Shown here: positions 34,492 through 42,429 of the stretch, piece after piece
Numbering within the stretch: the stretch's first letter is position 1
Layout: every line of letters starts with the position of its first letter
NCBI GenBank assembly: GCA_963975935.1
Contig: CAXBIQ010000004.1
Coordinates: 62,001-126,000 of the forward strand
Source: Planktosalinus sp963975935
GTDB taxonomy: Bacteria > Bacteroidota > Bacteroidia > Flavobacteriales > Flavobacteriaceae
Direction: 5' to 3'
DNA: 64,000 nt
Position numbers and translations under genes: made by a program
Notes under the pieces: model-generated
What the model was told of the DNA's origin: nothing
Databases searched by the model: none
What the model saw: only the letters and a program-made list of their open reading frames with translations

Positions 34492-35316
34492 TTATTTCTT
34501 TCTACGTTCTATGATATATTTATTACTCGATTTTGTTTTAGTACGGGTTCTGTAACCTTTAGCAGGTATTCCCTTTCTAGAACGTGGGTGACCTCCTGAG
34601 GCACGACCTTCCCCACCACCCATTGGGTGATCTACAGGGTTCATCGCTACCGGTCTTGTTCTTGGCCTTCTGCCCAACCATCTGCTTCTACCGGCTTTAC
34701 CGGAAACAAGCAACTGGTGATCACTGTTTGAAACAGCACCAATGGTAGCCATACAAGTAACCAAAATCAATCTGGTTTCACCTGAAGGTAATTTTATAGT
34801 AGCAAATTTCCCGTCTCTTGCCATTAACTGAGCAAATGAACCGGCACTGCGAGCCATAATAGCTCCTTGACCGGGACGAAGCTCGATGCAGGAAATAATG
34901 GTACCTAATGGTATCTCAGAAAGTAGCATTGCATTTCCAATTTCAGGAGCAACATTGGGTCCTGAAACGATGTTTTGCCCTACTTGCAATCCGTTTTGAG
35001 CAATAACATATCGCTTTTCACCATCCTGATAATTAAGCAATGCGATAAATGCTGTTCTGTTGGGATCATATTGAATTGATTGAACAGTCGCGGGAATTCC
35101 GGTTTTGTTCCTTTTAAAATCAATAATACGATACTTCTGTTTGTGACCTCCACCAACCTGGCGTATGGTCATCTTTCCTCTGTTGTTTCTACCACCTGAT
35201 CTCTTTTTCGGAGCAAGCAAGCTTTTCTCCGGCTTATCAGTAGTGATGGCATCAAAACCATTTACTACTCTAAAACGCTGACCCGGGGTAATGGGTTTTA
35301 ATTTTCTTACTGACAT
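34492..35316 (-). CDS. rplB: 50S ribosomal protein L2
   Basis: 274 residues. Contains KKRSGGRNNRGKMTIRQVGG, HQLLVSGKAGRSRWLGRRP and the conserved NPVDHPMGGGEGRASGGHP close to the peptidyl-transferase centre. All typical regions intact; three bases from rpsS. Confidence 0.98.
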   Translation of the reverse strand: MSVRKLKPITPGQRFRVVNGFDAITTDKPEKSLLAPKKRSGGRNNRGKMTIRQVGGGHKQKYRIIDFKRNKTGIPATVQSIQYDPNRTAFIALLNYQDGEKRYVIAQNGLQVGQNIVSGPNVAPEIGNAMLLSEIPLGTIISCIELRPGQGAIMARSAGSFAQLMARDGKFATIKLPSGETRLILVTCMATIGAVSNSDHQLLVSGKAGRSRWLGRRPRTRPVAMNPVDHPMGGGEGRASGGHPRSRKGIPAKGYRTRTKTKSSNKYIIERRKK

Positions 35317-35329
35317 TGTTGTCTAAATT

Positions 35330-35620
35330 CTAGATGTTGTTATAAAAATCTATTGTGTCTCCCTCTGCCACCTGTACAATTGCTTTTTTATAAGCAGTTG
35401 TTTTACCAGTTATGACACCCGTTTTTGTGTAGCGGGTCTTACGATCAGGACGAACATTTATCGTGCGAACTTTAGTAATAGAAACTCCGTAAGCAGCTTC
35501 AATAGCAGCTTTGATTTCAATCTTATTCGCCTCATTTGCAACTACAAAGCCATAACGGTTTTTCTCCTCGGCATCGCGTGTTGCTTTTTCTGTAATGATG
35601 GGTTTAATTAAGATATTCAT
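35330..35620 (-). CDS. rplW: 50S ribosomal protein L23
   Basis: 96 residues. ILIKPIITEKATRDAEEKNR and YGVSITKVRTINVRPDRKTR are characteristic. Docking site for trigger factor at the tunnel exit. Between rplD and rplB. Confidence 0.97.
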   Translation of the reverse strand: MNILIKPIITEKATRDAEEKNRYGFVVANEANKIEIKAAIEAAYGVSITKVRTINVRPDRKTRYTKTGVITGKTTAYKKAIVQVAEGDTIDFYNNI

Positions 35621-35625
35621 AATTT

Positions 35626-36255
35626 CTATTTACTTAAGTTTTGTTCAATTCCTTCTAAAGAACCCTCTAACAGTATTACACTGTTTGCATTTAATATTTT
35701 ATAAGTACTTAATTCTGAGCTTGTTACAACTTCTGTACCTTTTAAATTGCGCGAGGACAAATATACATTATTATTTAACTCTCCCAACACAAACAAAGAT
35801 TTTTTGTTTTCCAGACCCAATGCATTCAGAAGGTTTGTAAAATTCTTTGTTTTTGGTGCGTCAAAATTGATGTCTTCCAAAATGAATATTTGCTTGTCAT
35901 TTGCTTTCATCGATAGGGCAGATTTTCTTGCCAAACGCTTTAAGCTTTTATTAAGTTTGAAAGAATAGCTTCTTGGCCGTGGACCAAAAACTCTTCCCCC
36001 TCCTTTGAACAATGGGTTTTTAATATTACCTGCACGTGCTGTACCGGTTCCCTTTTGTTTTTTAATCTTTCTGGTACTACCAACAATCTCGGCACGCTCT
36101 TTAGACTTGTGTGTCCCCTGACGTTGATTTGCCAAATACTGTTTTACATCTAAGTATACAGCGTGATTGTTTGGCTCTATAGCAAAAACATCCTTAGAAA
36201 GGTTTACCTCTCTACCTGTTTTTTTTCCGTTGATATCTAATACTGCTACTTTCAT
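35626..36255 (-). CDS. rplD: 50S ribosomal protein L4
   Basis: 209 residues. The extended loop SKERAEIVGSTRKIKKQKGT and GGGRVFGPRPRSYSFKLNK lines the exit tunnel. In E. coli L4 also represses the S10 operon through its leader; an equivalent leader is not evident here. The ATG overlaps the rplC stop by one base (TAATG). Confidence 0.97.
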   Translation of the reverse strand: MKVAVLDINGKKTGREVNLSKDVFAIEPNNHAVYLDVKQYLANQRQGTHKSKERAEIVGSTRKIKKQKGTGTARAGNIKNPLFKGGGRVFGPRPRSYSFKLNKSLKRLARKSALSMKANDKQIFILEDINFDAPKTKNFTNLLNALGLENKKSLFVLGELNNNVYLSSRNLKGTEVVTSSELSTYKILNANSVILLEGSLEGIEQNLSK

Positions 36256-36866
36256 TATTTCTGAATAATTACATAAGCGTTTTTATGGCCGGGAACACAT
36301 CCCTTAACCACAAGCAGGTTCTTTTCAGGAACTACTTTTAAAACTCTTAAATTTTCAACTTTTACTTTATCACCACCCATTCTTCCGGCCATGCGCATTC
36401 CTTTGAATACACGTGCTGGATAAGATGCAGCTCCAATAGATCCCGGAGCTCTTAAGCGGTTATGTTGTCCGTGAGTAGCTTGACCTACACCACCAAAGCC
36501 GTGTCTCTTAACAACACCCTGAAAACCTTTACCTTTTGAAATTCCGGAAATATCCACAAACTCCCCTTCAGTAAAATGATCTACAGTGATTGCATCACCT
36601 AAATTATACTCTTTCTCAAATCCTTGGAATTCTACGACTTTACGTTTTGCAACGGTTCCTGCTTTTTTAGCGTGGCCTTCGGCAGCTTTAATGGCAGTCT
36701 TTTTGTCATCGAAACCAAGCTGAAGAGCTTCATACCCGTCAACCTCTTTGGTTCTGACTTGGGTAACAACACATGGTCCTGCCTCTATAACAGTACAGGG
36801 AATGTTCTTCCCGTTCTCGTCAAAGATGCTGGTCATGCCTATCTTTTTTCCAATTAACCCAGACAT
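36255..36866 (-). CDS. rplC: 50S ribosomal protein L3
   Basis: 203 residues. Starts MSGLIGKKIGMTSIFDENGK; the signature FQGVVKRHGFGGVGQATHGQ and the loop SIGAASYPARVFKGMRMAGR reach towards the peptidyl-transferase centre. It is preceded by a 213-base gap with a terminator-like hairpin and a double-palindrome element, so it may start a separate transcript. Confidence 0.97.
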   Translation of the reverse strand: MSGLIGKKIGMTSIFDENGKNIPCTVIEAGPCVVTQVRTKEVDGYEALQLGFDDKKTAIKAAEGHAKKAGTVAKRKVVEFQGFEKEYNLGDAITVDHFTEGEFVDISGISKGKGFQGVVKRHGFGGVGQATHGQHNRLRAPGSIGAASYPARVFKGMRMAGRMGGDKVKVENLRVLKVVPEKNLLVVKGCVPGHKNAYVIIQK

Positions 36867-36910
36867 AGTTTATTTAATTATTAATTAATACTTGTTTATT
36901 CAATCTATTT

Positions 36911-36948
36911 TAAAAAATTCAGGGTCAAAAATACTTCCAACCCTGAAT
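36911..36948 (-). terminator. Terminator-like hairpin between rpsJ and rplC
   Basis: Plus strand ATTCAGGGT (36917-36925) and ACCCTGAAT (36940-36948) form a perfect 9-bp stem with a 14-base loop. On the minus strand it is followed by TTTTT. It would stop or attenuate transcription before rplC. Confidence 0.7.
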
Positions 36949-36990
36949 GTATTCTTTCCGTTTTTCCTTCGCTCGCAGCTCCGGACATGT

Positions 36991-37070
36991 ATACCCACGC
37001 AGGTGGGTATCTCGTCATTTATCTGCCAAATTGAACATTTTATTGACGAGATTTCCGCCTTCGCGGAAAT
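36991..37070 (+). repeat. REP/BIME-like double palindrome inside the S10 operon
   Basis: Two 20-base palindromes, each with an 8-bp perfect stem and 4-base loop: ATACCCAC-GCAG-GTGGGTAT (36991-37010) and ATTTCCGC-CTTC-GCGGAAAT (37051-37070). They are joined to inverted heptamers CTCGTCA (37011-37017) and TGACGAG (37044-37050), so the whole is an inverted pair of palindrome-plus-CTCGTCA units. Confidence 0.75.
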
Positions 37071-37079
37071 TTGAATTTA

Positions 37080-37385
37080 TCACACCTTAATCTCAACTTC
37101 AACACCACTTGGTAACTCTAATTTCATTAAAGCATCAATGGTTTTTGAAGATGAACTGTAGATGTCCAGCAAACGTTTGTAAGAACTCAATTGAAACTGT
37201 TCTCTTGATTTCTTGTTAACGTGTGGAGAGCGCAACACAGTAAAGATTTTTTTGTTTGTTGGCAATGGAATCGGACCCGTTACCACAGCACCTGTACTCT
37301 TTACTGTTTTCACGATTTTCTCAGCAGATTTATCTACAAGATTGTAATCGTATGATTTAAGTTTTATTCTGATTTTTTGACTCAT
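37080..37385 (-). CDS. rpsJ: 30S ribosomal protein S10
   Basis: 101 residues. MSQKIRIKLKSYDYNLVDKS at the start, then GPIPLPTNKKIFTVLRSPHV and a C-terminal LPSGVEVEIKV. Head protein of the 30S subunit, also NusE in transcription antitermination. Eleven bases after fusA; the following gap to rplC is unusual for this operon. Confidence 0.98.
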   Translation of the reverse strand: MSQKIRIKLKSYDYNLVDKSAEKIVKTVKSTGAVVTGPIPLPTNKKIFTVLRSPHVNKKSREQFQLSSYKRLLDIYSSSSKTIDALMKLELPSGVEVEIKV

Positions 37386-37396
37386 CTCTGTTAAAA

Positions 37397-39526
37397 TTAA
37401 TCGTTAGCTCCTTTTGCTTTTTTAATGACTTCTTCTGAAATATTTGAAGGTGTTTCTGCATAATGAGAAAATTCCATTGTTGAAGTTGCTCTACCTGATG
37501 ACAATGTTCTTAATGTAGTTACATAACCAAACATTTCAGATAAAGGAACAGTCGCCTTAATGGTTTTTGCTCCCGCACGGTCACCCATATTGCTCACTTG
37601 ACCGCGACGACGGTTAAGGTCACCAACGATATCACCCATATTCTCTTCAGGAGTGATAACCTCTATTTTCATAATAGGCTCAAGTATCACAGCCCCTGAT
37701 GCTTTTGAAGCGGCTTTATAGCCCATTCTTGCAGCAAGCTCAAAAGAAAGTGAGTCAGAATCCACAGGGTGGAAAGACCCGTCTTTAAGCGTGATTTTCA
37801 TACTGTCCATTTCAAACCCGGCAAGGGGGCCATTTTTCATAGCTTCCCTGAAACCTTTTTCAATGGCAGGAACATATTCCTTAGGAACGTTTCCACCTTT
37901 AATGGAGTTAACAAATTCCAAACCTATTTTTCCTTCTTCAGCAGGCTCCATGGTGAACACAATATCAGCAAATTTACCACGACCACCTGATTGTTTTTTG
38001 TAAACCTCTCTGTGGTCTGCAGCTCTGGTGATTGCTTCTTTATATTCTACCTGAGGCTCTCCCTGATTAACTTCCACTTTGAACTCGCGACGCAAACGGT
38101 CAACGATAATATCAAGGTGAAGCTCTCCCATTCCTGAGATGATGGTTTGTCCTGATGCTTCATCAGTTCTTACGGTAAACGTAGGATCTTCTTCAGCTAG
38201 TTTTGACAAAGCCATACCCAATTTATCAACATCAGCTTTGGTTTTTGGTTCCACTGCAATACCGATAACGGGATCAGGGAAATTCATACTTTCCAAAACG
38301 ATAGGGTGCTTTTCAGCAGTTAGGGTATCGCCTGTTTTAATATCTTTAAAACCAACTGCCGCTCCAATATCTCCTGCCTCAATATAATCGATGGCATTTT
38401 GCTTGTTGGCGTGCATTTGGTAAATTCTTGAAATACGCTCTTTATTACCTGAACGGTTGTTTAAAACATAAGAACCGGCATCAAGCCTTCCTGAATACGC
38501 ACGGAAAAATGCCAAACGACCCACAAAAGGATCTGTAGCAATTTTAAATGCCAATGCAGCAAAAGGTTCAGTAACATCCGGCTTTCTTATTTCTTCTTTT
38601 TCAGTATCAGGATTAATCCCGATGATACCTTCTTTATCTACCGGTGAAGGCAAATAACGACATACAGCATCTAGAAGAAACTGAACACCTTTGTTCTTGA
38701 ATGCAGAACCACAAATCATAGGTATGATACTCATATCCATAACAGCAGCTCTCAAAGCAGCGTGTACTTCATCTTCTGTAATAGAGTCTTCATCTTCCAT
38801 GAATTTCTCCAACAGGTTTTCATCATAAGCCGCTACCTCTTCAATAAGCAAAGCACGGTATTGAGCCGTTTCTGCTTTTAATTCTTCAGGAATCGCAATC
38901 ACATCAAATGTAGCTCCCTGAGTGTCCTCATGCCAAATAATAGCACGATTTTTAACCAGGTCAACAATACCTTTGAAGTCCATTTCTTCACCAATAGGCA
39001 AAACGATAGGCACCGCATTTGAGCCCAACATTTCTTTTACCTGCTTACAAACATTCAGGAAATCTGAACCTTGACGGTCCATCTTGTTAACAAAGCCCAT
39101 TCTTGGTACTTTATAATTATCAGCAAGTCTCCAGTTTGTTTCAGATTGAGGCTCTACACCATCAACTGCACTAAATAAAAACACCAACCCGTCAAGCACA
39201 CGCAATGAACGGTTTACCTCTACGGTAAAATCAACGTGGCCGGGAGTATCTATAATATTAAAGTGGTAGTCTTTTGCTTCAGGAGTGGGCTGTGCATTTT
39301 CCATCGGGAAAACCCACTTACACGTTGTAGCAGCAGAAGTAATGGTAATACCTCTTTCCTGCTCCTGCTCCATCCAGTCCATAGTTGCCGCTCCGTCGTG
39401 AACTTCTCCAATCTTGTGACTTACACCAGTATAGAAAAGAATACGTTCGGTAGTGGTTGTTTTTCCTGCGTCAATATGCGCAGCAATTCCTATGTTTCTT
39501 GTATATTTTAAATCTCTTTGTGCCAT
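37397..39526 (-). CDS. fusA: Translation elongation factor G
   Basis: 709 residues, full length. GTPase motifs: AHIDAGKTTTTERILFYTG (G1), ERGITITSAATT (G2), DTPGHVDFTVEV (G3), NKMDRQGSD (G4) and CGSAFKNKGVQ (G5), followed by EF-G domains II-V (EPIMKIEVITPEENMGDIVG). Drives ribosomal translocation. Between rpsG and rpsJ, with no tuf gene beside it, as usual for Bacteroidota. Confidence 0.98.
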   Translation of the reverse strand: MAQRDLKYTRNIGIAAHIDAGKTTTTERILFYTGVSHKIGEVHDGAATMDWMEQEQERGITITSAATTCKWVFPMENAQPTPEAKDYHFNIIDTPGHVDFTVEVNRSLRVLDGLVFLFSAVDGVEPQSETNWRLADNYKVPRMGFVNKMDRQGSDFLNVCKQVKEMLGSNAVPIVLPIGEEMDFKGIVDLVKNRAIIWHEDTQGATFDVIAIPEELKAETAQYRALLIEEVAAYDENLLEKFMEDEDSITEDEVHAALRAAVMDMSIIPMICGSAFKNKGVQFLLDAVCRYLPSPVDKEGIIGINPDTEKEEIRKPDVTEPFAALAFKIATDPFVGRLAFFRAYSGRLDAGSYVLNNRSGNKERISRIYQMHANKQNAIDYIEAGDIGAAVGFKDIKTGDTLTAEKHPIVLESMNFPDPVIGIAVEPKTKADVDKLGMALSKLAEEDPTFTVRTDEASGQTIISGMGELHLDIIVDRLRREFKVEVNQGEPQVEYKEAITRAADHREVYKKQSGGRGKFADIVFTMEPAEEGKIGLEFVNSIKGGNVPKEYVPAIEKGFREAMKNGPLAGFEMDSMKITLKDGSFHPVDSDSLSFELAARMGYKAASKASGAVILEPIMKIEVITPEENMGDIVGDLNRRRGQVSNMGDRAGAKTIKATVPLSEMFGYVTTLRTLSSGRATSTMEFSHYAETPSNISEEVIKKAKGAND

Positions 39527-39535
39527 TATATTTTA

Positions 39536-40012
39536 TTAAAATCTAAAGTGTGAGAATGCTTTATTTGCTTCAGCCATTTTGTGCGTATCCATACGTTTTT
39601 TAACAGCTGCTCCTTCTTCTTTTGAAGCTGCAAGAACTTCTGCAGCCAATCTTTGCGCCATTGACTTTTCATTTCTCTTTCTTGAATAAGAAATCAACCA
39701 CTTCATAGCGGTGGAAATTTTTCGGTCAGGTCTGATTTGCATTGGAATCTGGAAGGTAGCTCCACCCACTCTTCGGCTTCTTACTTCAACGTGAGGCATC
39801 ACGTTTGATAAAGCGTCTTTCCAGGTTTCTAAAGCTGACTTCTCGTCATCTTGTTTCTTTTCTTCTACAATGTCAATTGCATCGTAAAAAACTTTAAAGG
39901 CAACCGATTTTTTACCATCGTGCATCATCATGTTCACAAAACGTGTAACAAGTTGATCGTTAAATTTTGGATCCGGTAAAAGCGGTCTTTTTTTGGCCTG
40001 TCTTTTTCTCAT
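39536..40012 (-). CDS. rpsG: 30S ribosomal protein S7
   Basis: 158 residues. MRKRQAKKRPLLPDPKFNDQ at the start, the signature VTRFVNMMMHDGKKSVAFKV and a C-terminal EANKAFSHFRF. Organises the 30S head and the E site. 23 bases after rpsL. Confidence 0.98.
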   Translation of the reverse strand: MRKRQAKKRPLLPDPKFNDQLVTRFVNMMMHDGKKSVAFKVFYDAIDIVEEKKQDDEKSALETWKDALSNVMPHVEVRSRRVGGATFQIPMQIRPDRKISTAMKWLISYSRKRNEKSMAQRLAAEVLAASKEEGAAVKKRMDTHKMAEANKAFSHFRF

Positions 40013-40035
40013 GTCTTCTTTTTAAAAGTTGTTAA

Positions 40036-40410
40036 TTACTTCTTAGGGCGTTTTGCACCGTATTTAGACCTGCGTTGTGTTCTTCCTGCAACACCTGCGG
40101 TGTCTAAGGCTCCACGAACGATGTGGTATCTAACTCCCGGTAAATCTTTTACCCTTCCACCTCTAACCAATACTATCGAGTGCTCTTGTAAATTGTGACC
40201 CTCACCCGGGATGTATGCGTTTACTTCCTTTCCGTTTGTCAACCTTACCCTTGCAACTTTACGCATTGCAGAGTTTGGTTTCTTAGGAGTAGTAGTATAT
40301 ACACGCGTACACACACCTCTTCTTTGAGGACACGAATCTAAAGCAGCCGATTTACTCTTCTTGGTAATTTTGGTTCTTCCTTTTCGTACTAATTGTGAAA
40401 TTGTTGGCAT
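40036..40410 (-). CDS. rpsL: 30S ribosomal protein S12
   Basis: 124 residues. Decoding-site protein. The two loops that carry streptomycin-resistance changes in other species show the wild-type residues here: TTPKKPNSAMRKV and GGRVKDLPGVRYH both keep Lys. First gene of the block, 54 bases behind a consensus promoter. Confidence 0.98.
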   Translation of the reverse strand: MPTISQLVRKGRTKITKKSKSAALDSCPQRRGVCTRVYTTTPKKPNSAMRKVARVRLTNGKEVNAYIPGEGHNLQEHSIVLVRGGRVKDLPGVRYHIVRGALDTAGVAGRTQRRSKYGAKRPKK

Positions 40411-40463
40411 ATATAATATTTGTTATATAAAATAAAAAAATTATCCCCTGTTTTTAGGGTTGG

Positions 40464-40494
40464 CAAAGGTAGAAATAAATCTTAATTAATCAAA
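40464..40494 (-). promoter_or_regulatory. Consensus Bacteroidetes promoter of the str/S10 ribosomal block
   Basis: On the minus strand TTTG (40494-40491), a 19-base spacer, then TACCTTTG (40471-40464). Both boxes match the known TTTG / TAnnTTTG consensus of Bacteroidetes sigma-A promoters exactly. The rpsL ATG is 53 bases downstream. Confidence 0.8.
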
Positions 40495-40592
40495 CGTTAA
40501 TAGATTAATTTTTATAGAACTTATTTTTTCTTTTGTTTGCAGCACGAAAAGACCAATCCAAACGTTAGATTTAAACCATTTAGACATACAAA

Positions 40593-42308
40593 TTGAAAAC
40601 CTATTTATACGTTTTTTTACTCCTTTATATATATACCTCTTTTTCAGGTTCTATATACAGCCAGAAATTATACCTGGAAATCAAAGGGAAAGATTCTTTG
40701 GAAACCAAACAAATCAAGGCATTGAATTATACTGATTCGTTTGATACTTTCAACGCATTAAACAGGGAGCTAGATTCGGTGAAAAACCAACTTTTTAAAA
40801 ACGGATACATCGCTGTTGAACAGATTGCATTTTCAAAAATAACCGACACCAGCTACCAAAGTGTTTTTCATTTAAACGAACAATTTAAAAAAGTAAAAAT
40901 TTTCAATACCGGGATCCTGAAAACCTTTGGCATTACAAAAAGAAATATTGAAGCTATTGCAACAGAGGTTTCAGAGGATCACCTCATCCTGGATTTTGTA
41001 AACATAGAAGCGTCGCTTCAGTATTTGAACCTAAAGCTGAGTGAAACCGGCGACCCATTTATCACACTTCAGCTCACCTCCATCAAACCATCGACGGAAG
41101 AAACCAATCTTTTGGAAACCACTCTTAAAATCGAAACTCAAAAAAAGCGGTATGTCACCGATATTAAAATAAGGGGATATGAAAAATTCCCGAAAGCTTT
41201 CTTAACCTACTCATTGGGAATCAAAAAAGGAATAGTGTTCCAAAAACAAAAAATAATTGACAAAACCGAATTGTTGGACAATCTTGGGTTTGTTAAAAAC
41301 ATAAAAGCCCCTGAAGTTCTTTTCACAGAAGACAAAACAGAACTTTACTTATATCTTGAAAAAGTACCCAACAATCTTTTTGACGGCATTATTGGTTTTG
41401 CCACCAATGAAGAAACAAACAACCTGGAGTTTAACGGATATATAAATTTGGCTTTGAACAACAATTTGAATTTTGGTGAATCTTTGCTTCTTGAATACAA
41501 AAATGACGGCAATGAACAGGAGCATTTTAAAATTAACACAGAACTGCCATATTTATTTCAGTCACCGGTGGGGCTTGAACTGGGTTTGGATTTTTTCAAA
41601 AGAGACAGTACATTTTTAACAGTTGAAAAGCAAGCCCTTGCAAATTACCGCTTTGATCCCAGAACAAAGGTGTATGCCGGGTATAAAGATTATGAATCCA
41701 CTTATTTACTGGATGAGCAAATTGCCGGTATTGATGTTTCAGATTATGAGTCAAAATTCCTGGTGCTGGGCGCAACTTACGCCATCTCTCAACGCAGCAG
41801 CATTTTTCCCTTCAAGACATTTATCAATCTAAGCAGTGAAATTGGCTCAAGGAAAAAAGGAACTATGGATACTGGTCAATACAGACTTCATTTAAGAGCA
41901 AACCACAGCTTCAGCCTTAATGATGTAAACAGTATATTTCTAAGCAATCAAACCGGATACTTGTCATCAGAAAACTACTTAACAAATGAATTGTTTCGGT
42001 TTGGCGGAATTAACAGCATCAGAGGCTTTGATGAAAACAGTATAGACGCATCATTGTTCTCAGTAATAAATACCGAGTACAGATATCTGTTAAGTCAAAA
42101 TACATACATTCACTCAATAACAGATATCGCCTATTTTGAAAACAAAAACACAGATATAAAAAGCAGCATCTACAGCTTTGGTCTGGGGTTTGGGCTGCAA
42201 ACCAATGCAGGATTACTGAAACTCAACATCGCCAATGGCACCCTTGAAGGACAGGACTTTAAATTTTCAAATACTAAAATTCATATCAGCTTAAATACCA
42301 AATTTTGA
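40593..42308 (+). CDS. BamA/surface-antigen-like outer-membrane protein
   Basis: 571 residues starting at TTG (no ATG is available between the upstream in-frame stop and the signal peptide). Signal to about residue 23, then POTRA-like regions (about 25-250: DLVNIEASLQYLNLKL-like, TDIKIRGYEKFPKAFLTYSL) and a C-terminal D15/surface-antigen barrel with FRFGGINSIRGFDENSI, the typical RGF motif, and a terminal Phe (LNTKF). Much shorter than true BamA. May insert a particular outer-membrane or secreted partner. Divergent from rpsL. Confidence 0.83.
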   Translation: MKTYLYVFLLLYIYTSFSGSIYSQKLYLEIKGKDSLETKQIKALNYTDSFDTFNALNRELDSVKNQLFKNGYIAVEQIAFSKITDTSYQSVFHLNEQFKKVKIFNTGILKTFGITKRNIEAIATEVSEDHLILDFVNIEASLQYLNLKLSETGDPFITLQLTSIKPSTEETNLLETTLKIETQKKRYVTDIKIRGYEKFPKAFLTYSLGIKKGIVFQKQKIIDKTELLDNLGFVKNIKAPEVLFTEDKTELYLYLEKVPNNLFDGIIGFATNEETNNLEFNGYINLALNNNLNFGESLLLEYKNDGNEQEHFKINTELPYLFQSPVGLELGLDFFKRDSTFLTVEKQALANYRFDPRTKVYAGYKDYESTYLLDEQIAGIDVSDYESKFLVLGATYAISQRSSIFPFKTFINLSSEIGSRKKGTMDTGQYRLHLRANHSFSLNDVNSIFLSNQTGYLSSENYLTNELFRFGGINSIRGFDENSIDASLFSVINTEYRYLLSQNTYIHSITDIAYFENKNTDIKSSIYSFGLGFGLQTNAGLLKLNIANGTLEGQDFKFSNTKIHISLNTKF

Positions 42309-42429
42309 TTTGAGGTAACAATTACATAACGTTATCTTAAAAAAAAAACTAAATTTTAAGTACAAAAAGTTGTTTTATTAAGTTTTTATTAAGACTTTTG
42401 GCACTGGCTAATTCAAATAAATTATAAAA

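Noticed and set aside
36892..37074. 60-codon plus-strand frame between rplC and rpsJ
   Set aside because: It runs through the palindromic element and terminator-like hairpin and has no protein features.
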